A DNA stretch of 64,000 nucleotides from positions 48,356-112,355 of the forward strand of contig CAJTPH010000007.1 in assembly GCA_910578215.1 (NCBI GenBank). The letters are read 5' to 3'. The position numbers and the translations under genes are program-made. The DNA is from an uncultured Acetatifactor sp. (lineage in GTDB: Bacteria > Bacillota > Clostridia > Lachnospirales > Lachnospiraceae). The notes below the pieces were generated by a model, which did no database searches, was not told the origin of the DNA, and saw only the letters and a program-made list of their open reading frames with translations. Below are positions 48,322-57,553 of the stretch, in pieces (the first letter of the stretch is position 1; each line of letters starts with the position of its first letter).

Positions 48322-50433
48322 ATGGCAATTGACAGATACGCATTGGTGTCCCGGCACAACCCGGTTTTGGAGGCGGTGGATGTGGACTCGCCGCTTACGG
48401 TGGGAAACGGGGAGCTTGCTTTTACGGCGGATGTGACCGGGCTGCAGACCCTTTATGAGGAATATCTTGACACCTGCCCTCTGTGCACCATGTCCCAGTG
48501 GGGATGGCACACGAAGCCGGTGAGCGGGGAGCGCTACGATTACACCCTGAAGGACCTGGTGATGACGGAATTCGATTATAACGGGAGGAAGGTCGTCTAT
48601 CCCAAGAATCCCAAGCCGGGCAACGAGGAGGTCTATGAGTGGCTGCGCAAAAATCCCCACAGGCTGGATCTGGCGAGGATCGGCTTTGAATATGAGGATA
48701 AGGAGATCCGGGCGGACAGACTGACGGGAATTCGCCAGGAGCTTGATTTATACAGCGGAATATTAAAGAGCAGCTTTCTTCTGGACGGGAAAGGCTGTCA
48801 GGTGGAGACGGCGTGCGACAACGGGGAGGACGGCGCTCATGACACCGTTGGTATCCGCGTAAGGTCCTCTATGCTGGGAGAGGGAACGCTGTCCGTGGTG
48901 CTGGCATTTCCCTACGGCTCTCCGGTAAAAAGCGCGGCGGATTTTGACAGCCCCTCGCTGCACAGTACGGAGACAGTGGAGCAGGAAGAGCATTCCGTGC
49001 TGCTGAAGCGCACGCTGGACAGGGATGTCTATTATGTAAGGCTTGTTTTTGGCCAGGGAGTGAAGGTACTGATGCCGGATACGGATTCGGAGCCCCACAA
49101 GGCCCACAGGATTGTCCTGAAGTCGGAGGGCGAGGTGCTGGAGCTTGCCGTGAGCTTTATGAAGGGAGACATGGACGCGGAGGCAGGCGGCGCTGCGCGG
49201 CCGGATGTACCCCGGACCAATGCCGTTCAGGTATTTGAGAACAGCCGCAGCTATTGGAAGGGATTTTGGGAAAAGGGCGCGATCCTTAAGCTTCATGACA
49301 GCCCCGACCCCAGGGCGGAGGAGCTGGAGAGGAGAATCATCCTGTCCATGTATCTGCTTGCGGTGAATTCCTGCGGCTCCGCTCCTCCCCAGGAGACTGG
49401 GCTTACCTGCAACAGCTGGTACGGCAAGATGCATCTGGAAATGTATTTCTGGCATTGCGCCTGGGCTCCGCTCTGGGGGCACACGGAGCTTTTGGAGAGA
49501 AGTCTGCCCTGGTATCTTGCACATATGGAGGAGGCACGGGAAAATGCGGCGCGAAACGGTTACAGGGGCTGCAGATGGCCTAAGATGGTGGCGCTGGACG
49601 GCATAGACAGCCCGTCCAAGGTAGCTCCCATGCTTCTCTGGCAGCAGCCCCATATTATCTTTATGCTGGAGCTGTGCTTCCGTGAGAACCATGACGACGG
49701 CTTCCGCAGGAGGTATTGGCCCCTTGTAAAGGAGACGGCTGACTTCATGGCTGATATTGCTGTGTATAATCAGGAGAAGGGCTGTTATGAGCTGGTTGCC
49801 CCGGTGATACCCGTGCAGGAATGCCATAGGCCGGAGGAGACTCTGAATCCCGCGTTTGAGGTTTCTTATTGGAGGTACACCCTGGGGACCGCGGTGCGCT
49901 GGGCCAGGGAGCTTGGCATGGAGTGCGACCCGAGGTGGGAGGAGGTAGGTGAGAGGATGGCGGTCCTGACAGAGGAGGACGGCTGCTATCTGGCCCACGA
50001 GAAATGTCATACTACCTTCACGGTGCAGAATCATGACCATCCTTCCATGCTGATGTCCTACGGCGTGCTTGCGGATGAGCGGTTGAGCGGGGAAACGATG
50101 AAGAATACCCTGCAGAAAGTTCTTGAATGCTGGAGCTATCCCTCTCTCTGGGGCTGGGACTTCGCGGTGATGGCGATGACGGCGGTCCGGCTTGGAGAGC
50201 CGGGACAGGCGGTGGATATCCTCCTGAAGGACACACCCAAGAATCAGTATGTGAAAAGCGGCAACAACAACCAGATTATCAGAAAGGATCTGCCCCTTTA
50301 TCTGCCTGGAAACGGCTCGCTGCTTCTGGCAATCCCCATGATGGCGGAGGGCTACGAGGGCTGTGGGCGGAAGGCGCCCGGCTTCCCGGAGGACTGGGTC
50401 GTGGAGGCGGAAGGCATGCAGAGATACATATAA
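48322..50433 (+). CDS. (alpha/alpha)6-barrel glycoside hydrolase, GH65-like
   Basis: A 703-residue cytoplasmic protein with an N-terminal beta-sandwich (VGNGELAFTADVTGLQTL) and an (alpha/alpha)6-barrel part (GLTCNSWYGKMHLEMYFWHCAWAPLWGHTELL, YRGCRWPKMVALDG, PVQECHRPEETLNPAFEVSYWRY). The layout is that of trehalase/kojibiose-phosphorylase relatives and of uncharacterised polysaccharide-locus proteins. Glu residues in IPVQECHRPEE and PAFEVSYW are catalytic candidates. I cannot name the substrate; a rhamnogalacturonan or arabinogalactan fragment is suggested only by context. AGGAGG lies before the ATG. It is separated from GH95 by the inverted-repeat element and ends 145 nt before the ABC locus. 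Confidence 0.72.
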   Translation: MAIDRYALVSRHNPVLEAVDVDSPLTVGNGELAFTADVTGLQTLYEEYLDTCPLCTMSQWGWHTKPVSGERYDYTLKDLVMTEFDYNGRKVVYPKNPKPGNEEVYEWLRKNPHRLDLARIGFEYEDKEIRADRLTGIRQELDLYSGILKSSFLLDGKGCQVETACDNGEDGAHDTVGIRVRSSMLGEGTLSVVLAFPYGSPVKSAADFDSPSLHSTETVEQEEHSVLLKRTLDRDVYYVRLVFGQGVKVLMPDTDSEPHKAHRIVLKSEGEVLELAVSFMKGDMDAEAGGAARPDVPRTNAVQVFENSRSYWKGFWEKGAILKLHDSPDPRAEELERRIILSMYLLAVNSCGSAPPQETGLTCNSWYGKMHLEMYFWHCAWAPLWGHTELLERSLPWYLAHMEEARENAARNGYRGCRWPKMVALDGIDSPSKVAPMLLWQQPHIIFMLELCFRENHDDGFRRRYWPLVKETADFMADIAVYNQEKGCYELVAPVIPVQECHRPEETLNPAFEVSYWRYTLGTAVRWARELGMECDPRWEEVGERMAVLTEEDGCYLAHEKCHTTFTVQNHDHPSMLMSYGVLADERLSGETMKNTLQKVLECWSYPSLWGWDFAVMAMTAVRLGEPGQAVDILLKDTPKNQYVKSGNNNQIIRKDLPLYLPGNGSLLLAIPMMAEGYEGCGRKAPGFPEDWVVEAEGMQRYI

Positions 50434-50480
50434 GCAATATTTGCAATACCATTAGCAATCTACACCATTGCGGAAGTTGG

Positions 50481-50509
50481 TTGAAATGATAAAATTTAAA
50501 GTGTAGATT
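50481..50509 (+). promoter_or_regulatory. Putative promoter of the ABC transporter locus
   Basis: TTGAAA and TAGATT are 17 nt apart, 69 nt before the first gene. GATTA-GCAG-TAATC, a small inverted repeat, overlaps the -10 and start site. Confidence 0.45.
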
Positions 50510-50577
50510 AGCAGTAATCATATCATTTTGCATAAAACATATACCTAGAAGTGGGAAGATTCAGGAGAAAGTGCTCA

Positions 50578-53520
50578 ATGGGAAAATTTGGTTTATCTGA
50601 AAAATGGAAAAGCATGAAAAAATGGCAGAAGGCGGCGGTTGTGGTGGTATGTGCCGTTGTTGTTCTGCTGGCGGTTTCCCTTTTTACAGGAGGGGATCAG
50701 GGCGTGAGAGCCGGCAATATTGTCTTTCAGGCGGAAAAAAGCTACGATGACAGCCGGTATGTGAGCTATATCAGCCAATATGGGGATGCCGATTTCAACG
50801 GCTCCGTTATTGAGGTTGACCTGCTGAAGGATCAGGCGGCGGGCGCTTCCCGAAAGACCGCAATGGAAACGTATGAGGGGCGCAGCGCGCTTCTGACCAC
50901 CGACGACGACTCCGTTACATGGAAGGTAACGGCGCCGAAGGCGGGGCTGTATGCTATCGCGCTGGACTATTATACGGTGGAGGGCTACGGCAGCGAGATC
51001 GAGAGAAACCTGTATATTGACGGCGGGCTGCCCTACGACGAGGCCGAGGGCGTGGAGTTCACAAGGGTCTATGTGGACGAAACACCGAATCCCAGCGGAC
51101 TGCTGAACCGCCCCAATCAGGTGGAAAGGAACAGCTGGCGCACGGCTTACGTGACCGATTCCATGGGATATTATACGCCGGCGCTTTATATCTATCTGAC
51201 AGAGGGGGAGCATACGCTGACTCTGGAATCTGTCAAGGAGCCTATGGCGATCGCCTCCCTTACGCTGATGAGCGAAAATGTGGCTCCGGCGTCATATGCG
51301 GATACCCTTGCCGCCACCAGGGCGCAGGGCGCCAGGGAAGTGAGCGGCGTACTGGAGAACGGCATCAGGATTATTGAGGCCGAGAACACTCTGGAGAAAA
51401 GCGACCCCACCCTGTACGCAAAGGCGGACACCACCTCAACCAAGAACAGCCCCTACAGCTATACCCAGAAGCTGCTGAACGCCATAGGAGGCACATCATG
51501 GCAGTATTCCAATCAATGGATCACATGGGAGTTTGAGGTTCCGGAGAGCGGCTATTACAATATCGGTGTAAGGGCGATGCAGAACTTCCTGCAGGGTCTT
51601 TACTTCAACCGTTCCCTGTACATAGACGGAAAGCTTCCCTTCCTGGAAGCGGAGAACGTACATTTTTACTTTGGCGATGAATGGCAGACCTTCTCTCTGG
51701 GAGAGAGCGGAGAAAGCGAGCCGTGGCTCTTTTATCTTGAGAAGGGCGTTCATACCGTGACGCTGAAGAATACCCTGGGAGATGCGGTTCCCATTTTGAC
51801 GGAGGCGGATTCCATTCTGGAGAGTCTGTCGTCGGTGAACCTTGAGCTGCTTGCCATCCTGAGCACCACCCCTGACGTGGACAGAGATTATCAGATTGCG
51901 CTGTATCTGCCCGATACCCTGAAGGAGCTGGAGGAGGATGAAAGACGGCTGCAGAGCATCTGTGATGCAATGATAGCGTCAACGGGAGAGAGAAGCTCTG
52001 CCACATCCCAGCTGGAAATGCTGATTTCGGTGGTACATAAAATGTATACCCAGCCCAATCAGATCGCAAGCTTTTACAGCCGTTACAGAGATCTGGTAGG
52101 CAACTTCGGACAGTGGATCAGTACCCTGAGGGAGCAGCCTCTTATGCTGGATTACCTGTATGTGGCGGAAGCCGGGGTGAAGGCGAAATCCACCAACGAT
52201 AATTTCTTCAATAAGATTGCCGCACAGGTGATGGGCTTTGTTACCTCCTTCACCGGCGATTACACGGTACTGTCCAACGCTGAGGGCGAAGGGGAGAGCA
52301 TTACCGTCTGGATCGGCTCGGGTCTGACCGGAGGACGTGATCAGGCTATGGCGTTAAACCAGATGATCGTGGACGGGTTTACAAAGGAGTACGGCATTAA
52401 CGTAAATCTGCAGCTGGTTCCCGCATCTACCCTGAAAACCGCGGTTTTTGCAGGGAGAGGACCGGATCTGGCGCTGCAGGTTGCACAGACGGAGCCTGTG
52501 GACTTTGCCCTCCGTGGCGCGGCTTATGACCTGACACAGTTTGAGGATTTTGAGGATGTAATCAAACGTTTCCCTGACAGTGCCACCGATCCCTTTAAAT
52601 ATGAGGGCGGCGTCTATGCAATGCCGGAGACCATGTCCTTCCCGATGCTGTTTTACAGGACGGATATTATGGCAGAGCTGGGAATCGACGTGTCCAGCTT
52701 AAAGACCTGGAAGGGTATTACGGAGATTCTTGCCACGCTGCAGGCGGAAAATATGGACTTTGCCCTGCCCAGTGCGGTCAGCAACGATACCTCGGCGGGT
52801 ATGCAGAGCTTTTCCATGTTTTTGTATCAGATGAACGGGGACTTCTATTCGCCGAAGTTTACCCACACGCTGCTGGACAGCAAGACGGCGCTGGATGCCT
52901 TTGAATACTGGACGGACTTTTATATGCTTTACGGCCTGGCTACGGATTACGATTTTGCTACCCGCTTCCGTACCGGCGAGATGCCTATCGGTATTGCGGA
53001 ATATACCACGTTTAATACGCTGTCCATCTCTGCTCCCGAGATCAAGGGCAAGTGGGCGATGACCACCCTGCCCGGCATGGAGCAGCCGGACGGCTCTATC
53101 AACAATGTGTCGCCCATTATCGTCCAGGGCTGCCTGATGCTGAACGACTGCAAGAATCCGGAGGCGGCGTGGAAATTTGTGAAATGGTGGACGGAGTCCG
53201 ATACACAGTATGAGTTTGGCGAGCAGCTGGAGGCGGTCATGGGTGCGGCGGCCCGTTACAATACGGCAAACACGGATGCGCTTCTGAAGTTTGCCTGGAC
53301 GGGTAACGACAGAAAGACCATAGAGGAACAGATCGGAAACCTCAGGGGCATGCCGCAGGTGGCAGGCGGATATTACACCGCACGTTATTTAAATTTTGCC
53401 AAGCTGGATGTCATCAATAAGAATGTGAACCCGCGGACGGCCCTGATGAATAATGCGGCGGACATTAACGAGGAAATCCGGATTAAGCGTACCGAGTTTG
53501 GCTTGGAATTGGAGGAGTAA
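50578..53520 (+). CDS. Membrane-tethered ABC solute-binding protein with two CBM-like domains (980 aa)
   Basis: An N-terminal uncleaved-looking TM helix (WQKAAVVVVCAVVVLLAVSLF, about 16-36) lacks a lipobox. Two beta-sandwich CBM-like domains follow (about 45-240, with ERNLYIDGGLPYDEAEGVEF; and 262-410, with FNRSLYIDGKLPFLEAENVHF), then a helical linker (about 430-535). The type I sugar-binding domain is at about 545-965 (ITVWIGSGLTGGRDQAM, YEGGVYAMPETMSFPMLFYRTDI, NDCKNPEAAWKFVKWW). Usual sugar-binding proteins are lipoproteins of about 450 residues. The fusion would capture polysaccharide at the surface and deliver oligosaccharides to the two permeases that follow 4 nt downstream. I use ATG 50578; GTG 50551 in frame is possible. 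Confidence 0.88.
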   Translation: MGKFGLSEKWKSMKKWQKAAVVVVCAVVVLLAVSLFTGGDQGVRAGNIVFQAEKSYDDSRYVSYISQYGDADFNGSVIEVDLLKDQAAGASRKTAMETYEGRSALLTTDDDSVTWKVTAPKAGLYAIALDYYTVEGYGSEIERNLYIDGGLPYDEAEGVEFTRVYVDETPNPSGLLNRPNQVERNSWRTAYVTDSMGYYTPALYIYLTEGEHTLTLESVKEPMAIASLTLMSENVAPASYADTLAATRAQGAREVSGVLENGIRIIEAENTLEKSDPTLYAKADTTSTKNSPYSYTQKLLNAIGGTSWQYSNQWITWEFEVPESGYYNIGVRAMQNFLQGLYFNRSLYIDGKLPFLEAENVHFYFGDEWQTFSLGESGESEPWLFYLEKGVHTVTLKNTLGDAVPILTEADSILESLSSVNLELLAILSTTPDVDRDYQIALYLPDTLKELEEDERRLQSICDAMIASTGERSSATSQLEMLISVVHKMYTQPNQIASFYSRYRDLVGNFGQWISTLREQPLMLDYLYVAEAGVKAKSTNDNFFNKIAAQVMGFVTSFTGDYTVLSNAEGEGESITVWIGSGLTGGRDQAMALNQMIVDGFTKEYGINVNLQLVPASTLKTAVFAGRGPDLALQVAQTEPVDFALRGAAYDLTQFEDFEDVIKRFPDSATDPFKYEGGVYAMPETMSFPMLFYRTDIMAELGIDVSSLKTWKGITEILATLQAENMDFALPSAVSNDTSAGMQSFSMFLYQMNGDFYSPKFTHTLLDSKTALDAFEYWTDFYMLYGLATDYDFATRFRTGEMPIGIAEYTTFNTLSISAPEIKGKWAMTTLPGMEQPDGSINNVSPIIVQGCLMLNDCKNPEAAWKFVKWWTESDTQYEFGEQLEAVMGAAARYNTANTDALLKFAWTGNDRKTIEEQIGNLRGMPQVAGGYYTARYLNFAKLDVINKNVNPRTALMNNAADINEEIRIKRTEFGLELEE

Positions 53521-53524
53521 TAAT

Positions 53525-54502
53525 ATGGCAGCTAAGACAAAGGGCGGCAGGCCGTCAGGCAAGGTGGTTTACGATAATCTGGCGTTAAAGGACAGATTCA
53601 GGAGAGACACGCGCAACACCTGGCTGGAAATGAAAAAAAACAGAAGCAAATACTTGTTTATTGCGCCATACTGTATTCTTTTCTTTATCTTTACGGTGTG
53701 TCCGGTGCTGATATCCATTTTTTTCAGCTTTACGGATTTCAACATGCTGGAAAAGCCGAATTTTGTGGGCTTTAACAATTATTACAGAATGTTTATGCAG
53801 GATGACCTGTTTGTCAAGGCTCTGGGCAATACGATTATGTTTGCCCTGATTACCGGCCCGGGGGGATATATTATTTCCCTTGTCATGGCATGGTTTATCA
53901 ACGAGCTTCCCCACGCGGCAAGAGTCGTTCTGACGGTGCTTTTGTACGCGCCGTCCCTGGCGGGAGGCATGACCCCGATCTTCAAGATCTTCTTCAACAG
54001 CGACGCCCAGGGCTTCCTGAACGCCTGGCTGCTGGAATGGGGGATTATTGACCAGAGGATAAAATATCTTGAAAATGAGAACTGGGTGGTGCCCATTATC
54101 ATTCTGGTAGTGCTGTGGGGCAGCCTCGGCACATCCTTCCTGTCCTTCATCGGCGGTCTTCAGGGTATCGGAAGGGAGTATTATGAGGCGGCCGCCATGG
54201 ACGGTATCAAGAACCGATGGCAGGAGCTCTGGTATGTAACGCTGCCTTTGATGAAGCCTCAGCTTCTGTTCGGCGCGGTCATGAGCATTACCGGCGCGTT
54301 TAACATAGGCAGCATAATCAGCGGCCTGGCAGGCAACCCTTCGGTCAATTACAGTGCCCACACCATCATGCAGCATCTTGAGGATTACGGAACGGCGCGG
54401 TATGAGATGGGTTATTCCTCTGCGATTGCCACAATGCTGTTCCTGCTTATGATTTTCCTGAACCAGTTCATCCAGAAGTGCATTAACAAGGTAGGTGAAT
54501 AA
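53525..54502 (+). CDS. Sugar ABC transporter permease (MalF/LplB type)
   Basis: A 325-residue inner-membrane permease with six TM helices. The EAA loop that docks the ATPase is EYYEAAAMDGIKNRWQELWYVTLPLMKP. An N-terminal basic tail of about 45 residues precedes TM1 (YLFIAPYCILFFIFTVCPVLISIFF). ATG 53525 is used, with GGAGG 8 nt upstream; the open frame further upstream overlaps the binding-protein gene. No ATPase gene is present in the locus. Confidence 0.95.
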   Translation: MAAKTKGGRPSGKVVYDNLALKDRFRRDTRNTWLEMKKNRSKYLFIAPYCILFFIFTVCPVLISIFFSFTDFNMLEKPNFVGFNNYYRMFMQDDLFVKALGNTIMFALITGPGGYIISLVMAWFINELPHAARVVLTVLLYAPSLAGGMTPIFKIFFNSDAQGFLNAWLLEWGIIDQRIKYLENENWVVPIIILVVLWGSLGTSFLSFIGGLQGIGREYYEAAAMDGIKNRWQELWYVTLPLMKPQLLFGAVMSITGAFNIGSIISGLAGNPSVNYSAHTIMQHLEDYGTARYEMGYSSAIATMLFLLMIFLNQFIQKCINKVGE

Positions 54503-54503
54503 G

Positions 54504-55382
54504 TTGAGTGCAGAAAAAATTAAAAAACATAAAAAACTCGGGAGGCTGTCGCGTTCCCGCGGCGGCGATATAGCAATGGTGGTTTTTCTGACCACGTTTA
54601 CCCTGCTGATGATGCTGCCACTGATTTATGCGGTGTCCATGTCCCTGAAACCCAACAGTGAGCTGTGGAAGTTTCCGCCCAACATTCTGCCGGTGAACCC
54701 TACGATGAAGCACTACCGGGATCTGTTTTCGCTGATGTCGGATACCTGGGTTCCCATGATCCGCTACATATTCAATACGCTGTTTATCACTGTGGTGGGA
54801 ACCTTTGGGCATATTACGCTGGCGAGCATGGCGGCCTATCCGCTGTCCAAGTATAAGTTTCCGGGATCGAAGACGATCTTCGTGATCATCCGTACCTCCC
54901 TGATGTTCAGCGGCGCGGTGCTGGCGATCCCCAATTACCTGATTATAAACAGCCTGCATCTGATCGACAGCTATGCGGCGGTTATTCTTCCGGCATTCTC
55001 CACAACGCTGGGTCTGTACCTGATGAAACAGTTTATGGATCAGATGGTGCCCATATCCCTGCTGGAGAGCGCCGATCTGGACGGGGCTTCCGAGTGGAGA
55101 AAATTCAGGATGATCGTCATGCCGCTTGTAAAGCCGGCAACCGCAACCCTGCTGATTCTGGAGACACAGCGCCTGTGGATGACGGGAGCTACCCCTTATA
55201 TCTATTCCGAGGAAAAGAAGACTCTGTCCTATGCGCTGAGCCAGATCTCCACCAGCGGTATCGCCCGTCAGGGCGTGGGAGCCGCAATTCAGATATTGAT
55301 GATGCTTCCTCCGCTTATAGTGTTTATCATTTCGCAGTCAAAGGTCATTGAGACGATGTCTACATCCGGTATAAAGGAGTGA
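54504..55382 (+). CDS. Sugar ABC transporter permease (MalG/YtcP type)
   Basis: A 292-residue permease with six TM helices and EAA loop ESADLDGASEWRKFRMIVMPLVKPA. It pairs with the preceding permease to form the channel. The TTG at 54504 has AGGTG 7 nt upstream and begins one base after the previous stop; a GTG at 54495 in frame is less well placed. It is tightly followed (4 nt) by the NHL/TPR gene, so the accessory module is in the same transcript. Confidence 0.93.
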   Translation: MSAEKIKKHKKLGRLSRSRGGDIAMVVFLTTFTLLMMLPLIYAVSMSLKPNSELWKFPPNILPVNPTMKHYRDLFSLMSDTWVPMIRYIFNTLFITVVGTFGHITLASMAAYPLSKYKFPGSKTIFVIIRTSLMFSGAVLAIPNYLIINSLHLIDSYAAVILPAFSTTLGLYLMKQFMDQMVPISLLESADLDGASEWRKFRMIVMPLVKPATATLLILETQRLWMTGATPYIYSEEKKTLSYALSQISTSGIARQGVGAAIQILMMLPPLIVFIISQSKVIETMSTSGIKE

Positions 55383-55386
55383 GGAT

Positions 55387-56910
55387 ATGAAACGAAGAAA
55401 AAGAGGCTTGGCGATATGCCTGGCGGCAGCGCTTCTTTTAGGAAGCGGCCTGGGGGCAGAAGCCTATTATACCGAGGAGTCCTCCAGCTCAACCTATATT
55501 TACAGTAAATGGGGATTTCAGCTGGCGTCGCCGGATGCGTATGAGTATTCCAGGATGGTGGATCTGCGCACCATTGACGGAGCCGCAATAGGCAGACTGG
55601 CGGACATGTGCGTGACGGACGAACATGTTTATCTGCTGGATACCTCGCTGGGGATTATTTACCGGTTTGACCATCAGATGAAATATATTGACAGCCTTAA
55701 GGAATTTAAGATGCCTGACGGAAGCGTGTCTACGCTGAAGAAGCCGGAGGGAATCTTCATTTCCGCAAACGGTACGCTTTACATTGCGGATACGGAGAAT
55801 TCACGGGTGCTGGTGTCCGACTGGAAGGGGAATGTGTCCCTGGAGGTGCTGAAGCCGGAAAACCTGGTGGGAACCAAGCTCGAGAGCTTTCTGCCCACGA
55901 GAGTGGTGGCGGACAGCGCGGGACGTATTAACGTAGTGGCTAGAAATATCAACTCCGGACTTATGCAGTTCAGCAGCGAGGGATATTTCACAGGCTACAC
56001 GGGGGCGCCGTCGGTATCCGTCGATCCCTTTACAAAGTTTTTGAGAAAATTCTACACGGATGCCCAGAGGGCTGCCATGACTACCTATGTGCCCACTGAG
56101 TACAACAATATCAAGATAGATGAAAACAACTTTATATGGGGCACCATATCGGCGCTGGCGGCAGCCGACATGGTCAATGTTGTTTCCAGCCAGGATACCA
56201 GCGGTAAGATTACTCCCATCAAGAAGCTGAACATGAAGGGCTCGGACGTTCTGGCGAGAAACGGAGATTATCCTCCTGTGGGAGATCTGCAGTGGTCGTC
56301 CAATCCCTCCAGGATTGTAGACGTGGGACTGGGGCCCAACGATATTTATTCCATGCTGGACAGCTCCCTGGGAAGAATATTTACCTATAACAACAACGGC
56401 ATTATGCTCTACACCTTCGGCGGCAACGGGACGGCCAAGGGCGAGACCCAGACGCCCATCGCCATCGATTATATAGGCAACAACATCTTTGTTCTGGACA
56501 GCGGGCTTTCCTGCATGATGATTTTTGAGCCGACCCTGTACGGACAGCTTCTGATCGATGCGGAGGGGTATTATCAGGACGGTAATTACGAACAGGCAAA
56601 CGCGTGCTGGAAACAGGTGACGGAGCTGAATTCCAACTTCTCTTACCCTTATGTGGGACTGGGGAACGCCGAGTATAACAACGGAAATTATAAGGAAGCA
56701 ATGGATTATTACGAGTTTGCGGAAGACAGGACCTCTTACTCCAACGCCAAGGAAAAGATCCGAAAGGATAACATGTCCGTAAGCTTCCCTTACATCGTGG
56801 GAGGAATCCTGATACTGATTGCGCTTTTTATCGGAAAGGGAATTTTTATCAGAGTGAGGCGTTATGTCAAGGGCGAGTTGGTTACATACGGAGGGGATGG
56901 TGAAGAATGA
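55387..56910 (+). CDS. Exported NHL beta-propeller/TPR protein with C-terminal TM helix
   Basis: A 507-residue protein. A signal peptide (GLAICLAAALLLGSGLGAEA) is followed by a beta-propeller of NHL type (about 60-385: GRLADMCVTDEHVYLLDT, KKPEGIFISANGTLYIADT, PIAIDYIGNNIFVLDS). Two TPR-like repeats are at about 395-460 (AEGYYQDGNYEQANACWKQ, GLGNAEYNNGNYKEAMDYYEFA). A TM helix (YIVGGILILIALFIGKGIFI) is at about 474-493, with a basic cytoplasmic tail. It would sit outside the membrane as a protein- or glycan-binding platform. Such genes recur beside YIP1 and DUF5696 genes in Paenibacillus and Lachnospiraceae sugar loci. It overlaps the YIP1 gene by 4 nt. Confidence 0.82.
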   Translation: MKRRKRGLAICLAAALLLGSGLGAEAYYTEESSSSTYIYSKWGFQLASPDAYEYSRMVDLRTIDGAAIGRLADMCVTDEHVYLLDTSLGIIYRFDHQMKYIDSLKEFKMPDGSVSTLKKPEGIFISANGTLYIADTENSRVLVSDWKGNVSLEVLKPENLVGTKLESFLPTRVVADSAGRINVVARNINSGLMQFSSEGYFTGYTGAPSVSVDPFTKFLRKFYTDAQRAAMTTYVPTEYNNIKIDENNFIWGTISALAAADMVNVVSSQDTSGKITPIKKLNMKGSDVLARNGDYPPVGDLQWSSNPSRIVDVGLGPNDIYSMLDSSLGRIFTYNNNGIMLYTFGGNGTAKGETQTPIAIDYIGNNIFVLDSGLSCMMIFEPTLYGQLLIDAEGYYQDGNYEQANACWKQVTELNSNFSYPYVGLGNAEYNNGNYKEAMDYYEFAEDRTSYSNAKEKIRKDNMSVSFPYIVGGILILIALFIGKGIFIRVRRYVKGELVTYGGDGEE

Positions 56911-57536
56911 AGCAGACGCTTAAGGAATTAAAGTATGCTATGTATCTGACGGTTCATCCGTTTAAGGGCTTCTGGGATATCAAGTATGAGAAGGAAGGAA
57001 GCCTGAGGACTGCCTTCATCCTGCTTGCGGCGACGATCCTGGTACAGATTATCAGCAATCTGAAGACGGGTTATCTCTTTGGAGGAGTCAGCATCAACTA
57101 TAACTTCATGAGGACGGTGGTTTCCTCGCTGTTTCTGTTTTTTGCGTGGTGTCTTGCCAACTGGTGCCTGACCTGCTTAAGCGACGGCAAAGGTACCTTT
57201 AAGGATATTATGATGTTTACATCCTATTCCCTGACACCTTATATCATCCTCCAGCTGATTATGGTGGTGGTGAGTAATATCTTTATCCAGAGGGAGGCGA
57301 CCTTTTATACCATGCTGGGAGGGCTGTCCATTGTGTGGGTGGCGTTTCTGCTGGTGACGGGGATGCTGACGACGCATCACTTTACCCTGACGAGGACGCT
57401 GGTTGTGCTTGCCTTTACCATATTGGGAATGGTGGTCATTGCGCTTCTGATTGTAATGGTCTTCGCCATGTTCCAGGAGGTGCTGGGCTTCATATCCACA
57501 GTGGTGGACGAGGCCATCAGGCGGATGACTTATTAA
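56907..57536 (+). CDS. YIP1-family integral membrane protein
   Basis: A 209-residue protein with five predicted TM helices (around 36-56, 67-90, 104-124, 135-155, 165-190) and an amphipathic N-terminus MKQTLKELKYAMYLTVHPFKGFWDIKYE, which is the typical start of bacterial YIP1 proteins. The family has no known biochemical role in bacteria. It overlaps the NHL/TPR gene (ATGA) and is 17 nt from the DUF5696 gene, so the three products are probably made together and may form a membrane complex next to the importer. Confidence 0.82.
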   Translation: MKQTLKELKYAMYLTVHPFKGFWDIKYEKEGSLRTAFILLAATILVQIISNLKTGYLFGGVSINYNFMRTVVSSLFLFFAWCLANWCLTCLSDGKGTFKDIMMFTSYSLTPYIILQLIMVVVSNIFIQREATFYTMLGGLSIVWVAFLLVTGMLTTHHFTLTRTLVVLAFTILGMVVIALLIVMVFAMFQEVLGFISTVVDEAIRRMTY

Positions 57537-57553
57537 ATGGAGGGCAGAAGAAA

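Noticed and set aside
57335..57553. In-frame upstream extension of the DUF5696 lipoprotein
   Set aside because: It overlaps the YIP1 gene, has low-complexity His/Gly/Cys composition, and would bury the lipoprotein signal peptide that begins at 57554.
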